Shown: positions 52,936 to 61,538 of the stretch, in pieces
How positions within the stretch are numbered: the first letter of the stretch is position 1
Layout: each line of letters opens with the position of its first letter
Source of the DNA: Halolamina pelagica
GTDB lineage: Archaea; Halobacteriota; Halobacteria; Halobacteriales; Haloferacaceae
DNA length: 64,000 nucleotides
Assembly (NCBI RefSeq): GCF_900115675.1
Contig: NZ_FOXI01000011.1
Coordinates: 24,269 to 88,268 of the forward strand
Direction: 5' to 3'
Program-made: the position numbers and the translations under genes
Notes under the pieces: generated by a model
What the model saw: only the letters and a program-made list of their open reading frames with translations
Databases searched by the model: none
Told to the model about the DNA's origin: nothing

Positions 52936-53273
52936 CGGCGTTCGAAGACCTGGACCGTGGTGACATCGTCTGGGCGAGCGACCCACTCTCGGAGAAAGGA
53001 CGCCCGATGCTCGTGCTCGGAACTCCCTAATTCCCGACCCACGGTGTGCAACTCATCACCGTCCTCATCTCCACAAAAACCTACCACGAGGAGTCACTCA
53101 CACTCCGGGACGACGACTACGCGGGCGACCCACTTGGGGAACGAAGTCACGTCCTTCCATGGTCGCTTGCGACGCTCACAAGTCCTGTGGACGTCGACCA
53201 CTATCTGACCTCGCTCGTCGACGACCGCATCGAGGACGTGACGAACCAGTTGACTGACTACATTTCCGCCTGA
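52932..53273 (+). pseudogene. Broken MazF/PemK-like toxin gene
   Basis: The frame that would start at 52932 now begins GTA where the sister copy at 51033 has GTG, and an in-frame TAA lies at 53028-53030 (after LVLGTP). The rest reads on in the same frame: FPTHGVQLITVLISTKTYHE, then PLGERSHVLPWSLATLTSPV to a natural end at 53273. GDIVWASDPLS and the RPMLVL strand are the MazF core. Two independent lesions mean no full toxin is made, unless translation restarts inside. Confidence 0.85.
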
Positions 53274-53371
53274 AAATCGCCGCTTGTCGTGGCAACTATC
53301 ATCCCGTCAGTACGTCCGTGTCAGTTGATTCCAAACTGTTGCAGCATGTGATGCCAGCAACCGCACCCAAA

Positions 53372-53402
53372 CACGTTTTACTGATTCGCTGTAGACTGTA
53401 AT
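53372..53402 (+). promoter_or_regulatory. Promoter element of the 53410 regulator
   Basis: CACGTTTTACTGATTCGCTG followed by TAGACTGTAAT ends eight bases before the GTG start. A second copy without the gene is at 52422-52450. The TTTTA core is at the right distance for a TATA box. Confidence 0.5.
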
Positions 53403-53409
53403 TGAAATC

Positions 53410-53991
53410 GTGGAACACACCGGAAACCCCGCCGACGGCGACATCGTCCAGGACTTCCTTGCAGTCGCGGACCTCCTCGAGGAGCCACAGCTCGCACAGC
53501 TGTACGCGTACCTCGCTCGGGAGGGGGAGGCGACTGTCCAGGACGTGATGGAGGACCTCGAGCTCGCACAGGGAACCGCCTACAGCTACGTCAACCGACT
53601 CGTCGACGCCGGCGTCGTCGACGTCACCGACGACGAGCAGCCGCGCCGGTACGCCGCCCGGGAGATTGACCTGACAGTGACGACGGCTGCTGGTGACCGC
53701 GAGTACACCATCACGCCGGCACTGATCGACGCCGTTGGGCGGCGGGAGACGGATGCCGACATCGACACCTACATCGACCGCCACGGCGTCGCCGGCCTCG
53801 CAACGGCGCTCACCTACGCGGTCGCCCGCGAACGCGGTGAGGTGACCCACCGGCTGATGGCCGAGGATCTGGACGTCTCGCCGCTGGCTGCGGAGATGAT
53901 CCTCCAGGCGCTCCGGCCCGTCGTCCACGAGCACTACGACATCGAGGAGGCTGGGGCGGGGCTCGACGAGTTGGCTATCGACGAGTTCTGA
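53410..53991 (+). CDS. Haloarchaeal winged-helix (TrmB/DUF7437-like) regulator
   Basis: GTG start (then EHTGNPADGDIVQDFLAVA). The 193-residue protein has an N-terminal wHTH at about 25-75 (QLAQLYAYLAREGEATVQDV, EDLELAQGTAYSYVNRLVDA) and a second half with DTYIDRHGVAGLATALTYAV and a helical end (LDELAIDEF). The second region resembles a dimerisation or effector domain seen in many haloarchaeal island regulators. It is a lone gene and probably autoregulated through the preceding element. No partner toxin is evident. Confidence 0.8.
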   Translation: MEHTGNPADGDIVQDFLAVADLLEEPQLAQLYAYLAREGEATVQDVMEDLELAQGTAYSYVNRLVDAGVVDVTDDEQPRRYAAREIDLTVTTAAGDREYTITPALIDAVGRRETDADIDTYIDRHGVAGLATALTYAVARERGEVTHRLMAEDLDVSPLAAEMILQALRPVVHEHYDIEEAGAGLDELAIDEF

Positions 53992-54134
53992 TGCGAGCAG
54001 TATACGCCGGTTCGACAACACTTCCATCACGGCTCTGTCGCCGTTCTTACCCGTGACAGATTTGGGAGTGATTGGTAAGTACAGAGGGCCTGCTCATTCC
54101 AGATACGGCTACCAAGGAATAACGATGGGCCCAC

Positions 54135-54141
54135 ATTTTAT
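54135..54141 (+). promoter_or_regulatory. TATA-like box for the Tat lipoprotein gene
   Basis: ATTTTAT lies about 25-30 bases before the ATG at 54166, consistent with a leaderless transcript. Confidence 0.45.
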
Positions 54142-54165
54142 GCAGAGTGCTAGTAGTGGTCGGCT

Positions 54166-54675
54166 ATGCACCCGTCGCCGGAACTGTCCCGACGGCGATT
54201 TCTCGCCGCCACAGCTACCGAAACAAGCGCCGCGCTGGCGGGTTGCAACATCGAAGAATCCACCCCGGGAACCCCATCAACGTCCGACTCGATCCCAACC
54301 AGCACGCTCGTCATCACTGGGGACTCAACACATACCGTCACGACGACAGCCACTGCGACGGTATCAGTAACGGCGACATCATCCACATTTTCAACGACGC
54401 GATCGCCGACCCCAACGGAAGAGACGCCGGCGGCGACGAAGTCCCCCTCGGAAAACAATGGCGGCAATCCTGGTGGGAGTGGAGGTGGTGGGGAGAACAC
54501 CGTCATTGAGACACCAACTACGACACCAACCGAGACATCTGCCGTCGTTATCGAGAGCGGTGAGACGCATAGGGCAGGCTCAGACGGGTCGTACGACGCG
54601 GTTGAATGGGAGGACGGCGGAGTGCTCGTCCTTGAGAACAACGCCGTCCTAGAGCTCACGGAGATAACAGCATGA
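54166..54675 (+). CDS. Tat-type lipoprotein with Thr/Ser-rich stalk
   Basis: The start MHPSPELSRRRFLAATATET with lipobox ALAGC is a Tat lipoprotein signal. Residues about 28-120 are Thr/Ser/Pro-rich linker (low complexity, likely O-glycosylated) with a Gly-rich patch (NNGGNPGGSGGGGEN). A small beta domain of about 45 residues ends the protein (SGETHRAGSDGSYDAVEWED, LVLENNAVLELTEI). It is coupled by ATGA overlap to the beta-helix pseudogene. It may anchor or display that partner. Function unknown; 169 residues. Confidence 0.75.
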   Translation: MHPSPELSRRRFLAATATETSAALAGCNIEESTPGTPSTSDSIPTSTLVITGDSTHTVTTTATATVSVTATSSTFSTTRSPTPTEETPAATKSPSENNGGNPGGSGGGGENTVIETPTTTPTETSAVVIESGETHRAGSDGSYDAVEWEDGGVLVLENNAVLELTEITA

Positions 54676-55745
54676 CTGATATCAAACTTATCAACGAGAA
54701 CGGCGTCATCAAGGGAATCGATCCGGATACCGGTGAAGAGGTTCCAGTTTCCTTCGAAGAGCTAAGTACAGGGGTTGCATTTACCGACCCAGTGACGATG
54801 TATGTTAGATCGGGCGGTGACGACTCTAACGACGGCCTGTCGGCCAGTGACGCCAAGGCAACAATCCAAGCGGGCGTCGACGACGCCCCGCTGGTACCGA
54901 ACGGTGGGCAGGCGCTCAAAGTCGACATCGGGGACGGCACGTTTTCCGAGTCGGTCACGCTCGACCGCTCGGTTGCCTCCCAAGTGTGGCTTCAGGGCAG
55001 TGATTCGACGACCCTCGACGGTAGCGACCCGACGACGCCGAAGTCAAAGAGGCCACCTGGTGCGTGATGAGCGGCCTGGACCTGATAGGTGGGTCGAACT
55101 CGCTGGCTGCTGTTGGGGCGTTCGCCAGGCTGGACCTAGCAGGCGGCACGCACGATGTGGCTGGAGCGACCAAGGGCCTCTATGTCACTAACATCGGGTG
55201 GCTCGACGTCTTCGGCTTGACCACCATCAACAACACCGCGGCCGGGGCGGACGATACGATAATCGTCATCGGTCAGTCGGCGGCGTCCATCAGCGGGAAT
55301 GTGACCGCGAACGGCGACGAGGGGAGTGTCGTAAACGTCGCGGAAAACTCTCGCGTCAACATAACCGGAGACATCGACGCCGTGCAGTGTGAGAACGGAT
55401 CGGCGATGGAGTGGCGAGTTCGACGCTCACGAACCTGACGGTCGGAGTCCGTTGTACCCGCAACAGCTTCGCCAACCTCAAAGACACAATCACGAACAAC
55501 AGCGCGACACCCTACGTTCGGGACAACAGCGGTCACGCTACGACCAAGCGGCGAGCCGCGGAACGACGGAAGACGCGTTTTTCATCGGCAATGAAGACCT
55601 GTCCGCGTCAGCGGCACCGACACCGCAAGAGAGCGTTCGTTGTCTCGCCATGCACACCGGGACGGATCCCGGCCTCTATCGATCTGACAAGGGCAACAGT
55701 CAATGGGTTAAGATAGAGGACAACACAGTCACGATTAGCTACTAA
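54672..55745 (+). pseudogene. Frameshifted beta-helix (pectate-lyase-like) protein gene
   Basis: The reading frame starts MTDIKLINENGVIKGIDPDT and continues with right-handed beta-helix sequence (VRSGGDDSNDGLSASDAKAT, DGTFSESVTLDR). It breaks near 55035 and continues in the next frame as EVKEATWCVMSGLDLIGGSN and TNIGWLDVFGLTTIN; it breaks again near 55410 (ASSTLTNLTVGVRCTRNSFA) and near 55540 (FFIGNEDLSASAAPTPQ to KIEDNTVTISY). Three shifts with good coding on each side indicate one decayed gene of about 355 residues. The start and end resemble tail or surface proteins of haloviruses. Sequencing error is possible but three in one gene is unlikely. Confidence 0.75.
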
Positions 55746-56755
55746 TCGTCGTTCCATTCCTCCTTCCAGAAATCACGACGCAACTCATCGGCAAATTCCG
55801 AGAATCCATTACCGTCGCATATCTTCCCCAACTCTTCAAACTGCCGTACGTGAAGCCGGTGGTAAAATTCACTAGTCTCAACTGCTGGATCTAAACTGTA
55901 ATAACTTCTTCCGCCAACGTTCCGATACTCGCTCATTTTCTCCGACATGGTCAATAAACCGCATTCAAGGACCTCTCTGGCCCGCTCGCTATCAGTCAAC
56001 ATCCAGTAATCATAAACACCCCACAGACCCATATTGAACCCGTTAAGGACATGTGAGGAGGGTTTTGAAGGATACTCCTCTATCCAATAAAACCCATCTT
56101 CCACTGTACATATCCATGGTTGTTCAGTCTCTTTATAGAGGTTAGTAAAAGTCGAGAATACATTATCAGCAAGTGTGAAGTAATAGTTATCCTGGGTGGC
56201 GCGATACAGATCGACATAAGCCGACAACGCTTTACCTTGGGCTAAACCGGAGAACCAAGGAGCTCTGAACGTTCGGTCAAGGTTCTTATACTCCATCGTG
56301 TATGGGAAGTAGATGCCATCGTCTGTTCCCACTGAAATGGCGATGAATTGGTCAGAGATTGTTTTTGCCTTTTCGAGGAAGGCGGGATGGTCAGTCCGGC
56401 GGTAACAAGAGAGAACCTGCAAGAGATTTGTGGCTGTGCGAAGTGCGTGGTGCCCCCGATCATCCCCCAATCTCCCCATTTCCAGATTAGGGATACTATC
56501 CAATGAACCTGCGACACAACCGTCTGTCTCAGATTCATATGGCCATTTGAACGCATTCACCCACCATTGTGGGCGATTCTCAAAACCAACGTTGTTGATT
56601 TCTTGTTTCTCGTGGTTGGCCTGTTCGCCATCAATAGATACAGATGGATTGGAAGGTGTTTCTTCGCTTGTCGGTGCTTTGATCGCGCTGCAACCGCCGA
56701 TGAGTGCAGCCCCGGCTGTGGCTAAAACCCTTCTCCGACTCAGATCATTCCACAT
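55742..56755 (-). CDS. D-glucuronyl C5-epimerase-like Tat lipoprotein
   Basis: The start MWNDLSRRRVLATAGAALIG with lipobox LIGGC is a Tat lipoprotein signal. The 337-residue protein has the C5-epimerase C-terminal domain (PF06662): APWFSGLAQGKALSAYVDLY, then WIEEYPSKPSSHVLNGFNMG, LWGVYDYWMLTD, and YHRLHVRQFEELG. The conserved tyrosines (YSLDP near the end) are present. Such enzymes invert C5 of glucuronate in polysaccharide. Codon use and base composition are visibly A+T-richer than the flanks, a sign of transfer. It is the second gene of an operon with the toroid protein. Confidence 0.83.
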   Translation of the reverse strand: MWNDLSRRRVLATAGAALIGGCSAIKAPTSEETPSNPSVSIDGEQANHEKQEINNVGFENRPQWWVNAFKWPYESETDGCVAGSLDSIPNLEMGRLGDDRGHHALRTATNLLQVLSCYRRTDHPAFLEKAKTISDQFIAISVGTDDGIYFPYTMEYKNLDRTFRAPWFSGLAQGKALSAYVDLYRATQDNYYFTLADNVFSTFTNLYKETEQPWICTVEDGFYWIEEYPSKPSSHVLNGFNMGLWGVYDYWMLTDSERAREVLECGLLTMSEKMSEYRNVGGRSYYSLDPAVETSEFYHRLHVRQFEELGKICDGNGFSEFADELRRDFWKEEWNDD

Positions 56756-56884
56756 TGATCCCTTTCTTATTTCTAATCATATAATACCTTCCGGTACTAT
56801 GCTTGATACACACTCGTAGAAGATGCTGTTCTCAGCGCCTTCAGTAGGATTTCTATTAGGGTGCACCGGATACCCTAAGTAAGT

Positions 56885-58045
56885 TTACACTCCTGGGCTA
56901 AAATCATTAGTATCCGCCGCAATCACACCATTCAATAGGTGTGCGGTATGTCGGATAGCGCCAAACCCACGCGAGGGCGGATCTTGCCTTGGTTGAAACC
57001 CAAATTCATCGCTATAGTCTCGGGCCTTTGAAAGTAAGAAATTAGAATAATCATGATCCGGGAAGTATCGATTGAATACATAGAGAAGGTGCCCTAATCC
57101 CCATACACGAGCTGGCTGGGCCAAGGAAATAAACTGACGGAGTTTTCCTCCATCGCGAAACCTCTCTAATCCGATACGCATTTGCTCAACATCACTCTCA
57201 ATGTCATCGGCAAGCAAGCCATCGAATTCAGCGTATCTAAGCAACCCATCGACGATGTACGCGGCACGGACACCATCGTTGTACGCGCTCGTAGAGTCTC
57301 CGCCGACATACCTCCAAAGCATACTACCGTCTTCCACTATTGCTTCGGAAAGCAGGTATGAGACGACCTGATCGGCGAATGCCCTGTACTTCTCTCGCTT
57401 GTCGGTGTTGACGGATGTATGGGTGCCAAGTCGTTGGAGAACGCCAGCAAACATTGCAGTTGGATTCAGAACGGGCGCACTATCCTCCTTTGTGGCCGAA
57501 TACCAAAAGCAGATTCCCTCCGGATATTCGTTATACTTGCCCTCAACAATAAGATAATCGGCAACATTTTCGACTTGGCGGATCAACGATTTGCGAGTCT
57601 GTGGGTCATCTATGCAGCCTTTCGAAACAACGTCAAGTATCCCACGAGCGGCTAATGCCGAGGTGATAGTATACGTGTGATGAGGTGAATTGGTCGACCC
57701 ATCTTGAAAAGCATCCCACGCAAATGGAAGCCCCCAGCCAACTCTATTGTCGTGGTCGAGATCACGGTTCTCAAGCAACCATTTTGCCGCGGTTGTCGCA
57801 AAGCGTTTCGCGGCTTCAGCCCCTGTTTGCTCATACCGTAATGCCTCTGCACTTGCGATTAGGCCATAGGCCATCGGATAGTGTCGGCGTTCCTGTGGCA
57901 GAAAACTATCGTATCCGTAACCTGGTCTTTCCTCATTTATATCCTCAATAAGATTGAGATATAGCGGGGATGTTGATCGCCTAGGCGCTTGACATCCAAC
58001 AAGAGAAAGCGATCCGCACGTTAAAAGAAATGCTCGCCGATTCAT
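56885..58045 (-). CDS. Tat lipoprotein with alpha/alpha-toroid (six-hairpin) fold
   Basis: The start at 58045 gives MNRRAFLLTCGSLSLVGCQA, a short RR-lipoprotein signal (an in-frame upstream start at 58087 lacks it). The 386-residue protein has repeated helical pairs: YPMAYGLIASAEALRYEQTG, WGLPFAWDAFQDGSTNSPHH, YTITSALAARGILDVVSKGC, and AYNDGVRAAYIVDGLLRYAE. These fit the alpha/alpha-toroid of polysaccharide lyases or glycosidases, but no family can be named from the motifs. It precedes the C5-epimerase-like gene by 129 bases on the same strand, so both may act on an acidic exopolysaccharide. Base composition is A+T-richer than average for the window. Confidence 0.75.
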   Translation of the reverse strand: MNRRAFLLTCGSLSLVGCQAPRRSTSPLYLNLIEDINEERPGYGYDSFLPQERRHYPMAYGLIASAEALRYEQTGAEAAKRFATTAAKWLLENRDLDHDNRVGWGLPFAWDAFQDGSTNSPHHTYTITSALAARGILDVVSKGCIDDPQTRKSLIRQVENVADYLIVEGKYNEYPEGICFWYSATKEDSAPVLNPTAMFAGVLQRLGTHTSVNTDKREKYRAFADQVVSYLLSEAIVEDGSMLWRYVGGDSTSAYNDGVRAAYIVDGLLRYAEFDGLLADDIESDVEQMRIGLERFRDGGKLRQFISLAQPARVWGLGHLLYVFNRYFPDHDYSNFLLSKARDYSDEFGFQPRQDPPSRGFGAIRHTAHLLNGVIAADTNDFSPGV

Positions 58046-58163
58046 GGTGGAAAAACTATCAACATGGTAAATAAATATTCTGTTCACTACTAAAGCTCAC
58101 TTACCGGCCGTTTCACGGTAGACTGTATCTGACAAATCGGATTCAAGTAGAGCTACCATCGCC

Positions 58164-58170
58164 TATTTAT
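58164..58170 (+). promoter_or_regulatory. TATA-like box of the RHH/PIN operon
   Basis: TATTTAT lies just before the first operator and about 70 bases before the ATG, so a short leader containing both operators is expected. Confidence 0.45.
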
Positions 58171-58176
58171 CGTCGA

Positions 58177-58193
58177 TGTGCAGGCTCTGCACA
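58177..58193. promoter_or_regulatory. Operator 1 of the RHH/PIN module
   Basis: TGTGCAGGCTCTGCACA is a perfect inverted repeat (TGTGCAG, CTGCACA, 3-base spacer). A second copy lies 41 bases downstream. Confidence 0.65.
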
Positions 58194-58217
58194 TTCAGCG
58201 AAACAGTTCTCCGCCTA

Positions 58218-58234
58218 TGTGCAGAACTTGCACA
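58218..58234. promoter_or_regulatory. Operator 2 of the RHH/PIN module
   Basis: TGTGCAGAACTTGCACA keeps the TGTGCA/TGCACA arms with 5 bases between. Two such sites about four helical turns apart are typical for ribbon-helix-helix repressors; it ends four bases before the ATG. Confidence 0.65.
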
Positions 58235-58238
58235 CAGG

Positions 58239-58600
58239 ATGAGCGCAAGCGACGATCCGCGACGAGTCCATTTCCAGTCACCCGAGTATCTCGTCGACCG
58301 CCTAGACGCGATTGCGGAGCTCTTTGACACGGACCGGACCGACCTCCTCGTCGAGGCTATCCGCGAGTACATCGAAGAGACCGCCAACAGCGAGACGTTC
58401 CAAGAATTGGTTGCGACGAAGTACTACGACGATCAGCTTGAGTTCGAGACGGTCAAGCAGTTGGTCGGCGCCGAGACGGCCCAGCGACTCCGCCTCCTCA
58501 AAGCGGACCTCGAGGATGAGCCACTCGATATCGTACCCCCGGTGACGTCGACGATGGCGACGCGACGACGGTCGACACCACTGCCGACGACGAGCGATGA
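58239..58600 (+). pseudogene. Ribbon-helix-helix antitoxin gene with frameshift near its 3' end
   Basis: The ATG at 58239 gives MSASDDPRRVHFQSPEYLVD with the RHH fold (VHFQSPEYLVDRLDAIAELF, DRTDLLVEAIREYIEETANS). The frame is intact up to a C5 run at 58536-58540, after which it reads into an Arg-rich tail. With one more C the sequence would read VPPGDVDDGDATTVDTTADD and end at TGA 58598-58600, overlapping the toxin ATG exactly. So the intended antitoxin is about 120 residues and is broken by a one-base deletion in a homopolymer, or by a sequencing error. The DNA-binding half is still made. Confidence 0.8.
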
Positions 58601-59156
58601 GCGGTCGGCGACTGCGAACGGTCGTTGCCGACACCAGTGCACTGGTCAGTCTTGCCGTCCCTCGTGCAGACGCGGCCGTCGACGCGGACGGTCCGGGTCC
58701 GTTCCAGTATCTTCTCACCTCGTGTGAGGTGTTCGTCCCGCCAGAGGTCGTTGCGGAGCTCCGCGAAATCACACAGTATCAGGACATCCACGTAGCGGCG
58801 GCGAACAACGTGCTCGCAGTTACTACACGATCGAGGATCCCTACGAACGCGACGAGACACCAGACTCGCGGCCGACATTCGGCCTCGACGACGGCGAAAC
58901 CGACGGTATCGTCCTTGCGAACGCGCTCGCCGTCGACGGCTTTCTGACAGACGAGTTCGGCGGGACGAACTTTCCCCTGATTCACGCCGTACTGGAGGGG
59001 CCACGAATCGTCCCGACGCCTCGTCTCATCGTAGATTACGCTCGAAACGGGCACCTATCTCACGCAGCGCGAACCCTGATCGCGACGATCAGCCCGCATC
59101 GGATCTGGGAGAACAGTCCCTCCGTCACGCAATTGCTCCAGCAGCTCGACGCGTAA
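58597..59156 (+). pseudogene. PIN-domain toxin gene with one frameshift
   Basis: The ATG at 58597 overlaps the intended antitoxin stop. The first part reads VVADTSALVSLAVPRADAAV (catalytic Asp) and CEVFVPPEVVAELREITQYQ. Near 58817 the frame shifts; the continuing frame reads SYYTIEDPYERDETPDSRPT, then DDGETDGIVLANALAVDGFL and TDEFGGTNFPLIHAVLEGPR (remaining acidic residues of the RNase site) to a stop at 59156. One inserted base restores a full PIN protein of about 186 residues. As sequenced no active VapC-like RNase is made. Confidence 0.85.
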
Positions 59157-59267
59157 TCGGTCGGCAAGTCGCGACGCCGAACCCGTGCCGCTGACTGTTG
59201 AAAAGTCGCTCAAACAGTGGTTTGTGCTTCCAGAAGATACTCGCCATCACCTTCTGAACCGATACGT

Positions 59268-60608
59268 ATGGATCGTCGTCGATATCTCTCCGTCTCAAGC
59301 GCCCTCGTCGCCGGTGCCCTCGCGGGGTGTACAGCACCAGCGACGTCGCAAGTCGGTATCAGCGCGGATGCGCCGTCGACGCCTGCTCTCCAACCGAACG
59401 TCGACGACGATACGCTTGATGAGTTGGTCACTGGAACGAACACGTTCGCGTTGGACCTGTTCGACGAGCTCCGCACAGCTGATGACGCCGAGAACCTGCT
59501 GGTCTCGCCGATCAGTGCGACAATTGCGCTAGCGATGACGTACGCTGGTGCCAGTGGGACTACTCGCGAGCAGATGCGGGAGGCCCTCGGCTACACGCTC
59601 GACGACGAACAGCTCCATGCGGCGTTCAACGAACTCCAGCGAACGCTATCTGGTCGCGGTAAGAACCTCGACGAGGACGATCTCCCGTCAGACTACGACG
59701 AAGCCGACGATCCCGTTCCCTTCCAACTCTCACTCGTCAACGCCATCTGGGGCCAAGAGGGGGTTCCGTTCCGGGACGAATACCTGACCTCGCTCGGGAA
59801 CCACTACGGCGGCGGCCTCAACCAGGTCGACTTCGTCGAGAATCCGGACGGTGTCCGCGAGGCGATCAACGCCTGGATCGCCGACCAGACCGACGACCGG
59901 ATCGAGGAGTTGCTTCCACCGGGATCGATTACGCCCCAAACCGTGCTCGTCCTGACGAACGCCATCTCCTTCATGGCGAACTGGCGCCACCCGTTCGACG
60001 AGGAGCAAACTGAGCCGGCTGAGTTCACCGCGCTCGATGGCTCGACGAGCACGGTCCAGATGATGTCCCAGGACGTCCAAGTCCCGGCGGCGACCGTCGA
60101 CGGCGCCCAGGCCGTCGAACTACCCTACGTCGGCGGGAGGACGGGCATGCTCATCGTCGTGCCGCCCGCTGGCGAGTTCGAAGCCTACGAACGAACATTC
60201 GACGTCGAGCGACTCGGCCGGATCGTCAACGCGCTCGAACCGCAGCGTGGCTACGTCAACCTCCCCCGGTTCGAGTTCGACTCGGAATGCACGCTTGAGC
60301 AATCCCTTGCGGCGCTGGGCATGCCCGACGCGTTCGACCCGGATACGGCGGACTTCTCGCGAATGGCCGATCTGTCGGCGACCGGTGGCAACTTGTTCGT
60401 CGACCAAGTGTACCACGAAACTTCCGTCAGCGTCGACGAGCAGGGAACCGAAGCCGTAGCGGCGACGGGATCGGTAATCAATCTCGTGTCGCGTCCACCG
60501 ACGTTACTCGACGCAAATCGTCCGTTCCTCTTCATGATCCGAGACCGGCCAACCGGAACGGTGCTTTTCACGGGGCATGTTGTCGACGCCAGCGCGGCAC
60601 AGGAGTAG
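59268..60608 (+). CDS. Tat-type lipoprotein serpin (serine/cysteine protease inhibitor)
   Basis: The start at 59268 (MDRRRYLSVSSALVAGALAG, lipobox LAGC) makes a Tat lipoprotein; the upstream extension to 59217 is not needed. The 446-residue protein matches serpins: NTFALDLFDELRTADDAENL, LVSPISATIALAMTYAGASG, GGLNQVDFVENPDGVREAIN, VLTNAISFMANWRHPFDEEQ, and the hinge EQGTEAVAATGSVINLVSRP with NRPFLFMIRDRPTGTVLFTG after it. The hinge has small residues, so it should be inhibitory. The reactive loop is a few residues shorter than in alpha-1-antitrypsin, and an Arg (VSRPP) lies near P1. It would guard the cell surface against extracellular proteases. Confidence 0.92.
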   Translation: MDRRRYLSVSSALVAGALAGCTAPATSQVGISADAPSTPALQPNVDDDTLDELVTGTNTFALDLFDELRTADDAENLLVSPISATIALAMTYAGASGTTREQMREALGYTLDDEQLHAAFNELQRTLSGRGKNLDEDDLPSDYDEADDPVPFQLSLVNAIWGQEGVPFRDEYLTSLGNHYGGGLNQVDFVENPDGVREAINAWIADQTDDRIEELLPPGSITPQTVLVLTNAISFMANWRHPFDEEQTEPAEFTALDGSTSTVQMMSQDVQVPAATVDGAQAVELPYVGGRTGMLIVVPPAGEFEAYERTFDVERLGRIVNALEPQRGYVNLPRFEFDSECTLEQSLAALGMPDAFDPDTADFSRMADLSATGGNLFVDQVYHETSVSVDEQGTEAVAATGSVINLVSRPPTLLDANRPFLFMIRDRPTGTVLFTGHVVDASAAQE

Positions 60609-60940
60609 GAGATTCATGGGTGGTGACGAGGCGTGCTGAAACGCGGGTGGAGGCAGGAGACAGCAGTCGACGACTCGCCGCCCTGCGACCGCGTGAGACG
60701 CCATCTCGCTACCCTCGTTCGCTCCACTCACGATGCGCCGCTGCCGCCTGCCGCCTCGCTCGCGATCGGCGTGTGGGATCCGAATCGTGCGATTGCGACG
60801 CTGCGTCCCTCAGTCCATCCTGATGCAGCCGGATCGTTTTTCTCGGTGTGTATGTCGCGTACGTTCGGGGGAGCCTCCTCGGGTTGCGCGCGCTCCGGCT
60901 GACAGGGACCGGTCCTGCCGGGCCCGGGCTTTCGCGCTGC

Positions 60941-60963
60941 CGTTGCGTCTGCGACGGACGGGG
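60941..60963 (+). repeat. Hairpin repeat, copy A
   Basis: CCGTTGCGTCTGCGACGG can fold with a 7-bp stem (one G-U if transcribed) and loop GTCT, followed by ACGGG. Exact 23-base match to copy B. Confidence 0.7.
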
Positions 60964-61382
60964 CACGGTCACGGGGCCGGGTCGGGCCGGGTGCAGTCGC
61001 CCGATACCGGTCGCACCCGACAGCGGGCCTGCGAGCACTCGGCCCGCACCCGGGTTTGCCCGGCGCCGGGCCGACTGCATCTTCACCGGCCGTTGCGTCG
61101 GCGCTCCTTCACGACGGTCGCGCCGACGAACGGCGGTTCAGACGTGGCCGCCTGCGCGGTCCGGGACGGGCTGCTCGCCGCTCGGGCTGTCGCCCTCGTC
61201 CCGAGTGGCCGCCGGGCTGCCGCGGCTACCGGGGTTCGCCGTGCTCACCCCGGTATGCCCCGGGTCCGGGCGTTCCTCGGGAACGGCTGTGCTGCCGGCC
61301 GGGCATCCGCTCGAACTCGGTCGCGACGGGGTTGGCTGCCGCGGGCGTGCCGTCCGCGGCCGGCGTGCCGCGCGAGGCGTTT

Positions 61383-61405
61383 CCGTTGCGTCTGCGACGG
61401 ACGGG
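61383..61405 (+). repeat. Hairpin repeat, copy B
   Basis: Identical to the 23 bases at 60941-60963, 442 bases downstream. Confidence 0.7.
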
Positions 61406-61415
61406 ACAGGCTCGC

Positions 61416-61431
61416 GCGGGGCCGGCCCCGC
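61416..61431. repeat. 16-bp perfect palindrome
   Basis: GCGGGGCCGGCCCCGC, just after repeat copy B. Confidence 0.7.
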
Positions 61432-61538
61432 ACGGGTCCGGCGGGGCCCACCCCTCTGCGTCCCTCGATGTGGCCGTATGCGGGGCCGTTCACCACCGTA
61501 TACCCCCCGGCCGTGCCGCCTCGGCACCGCGGCCGCTG

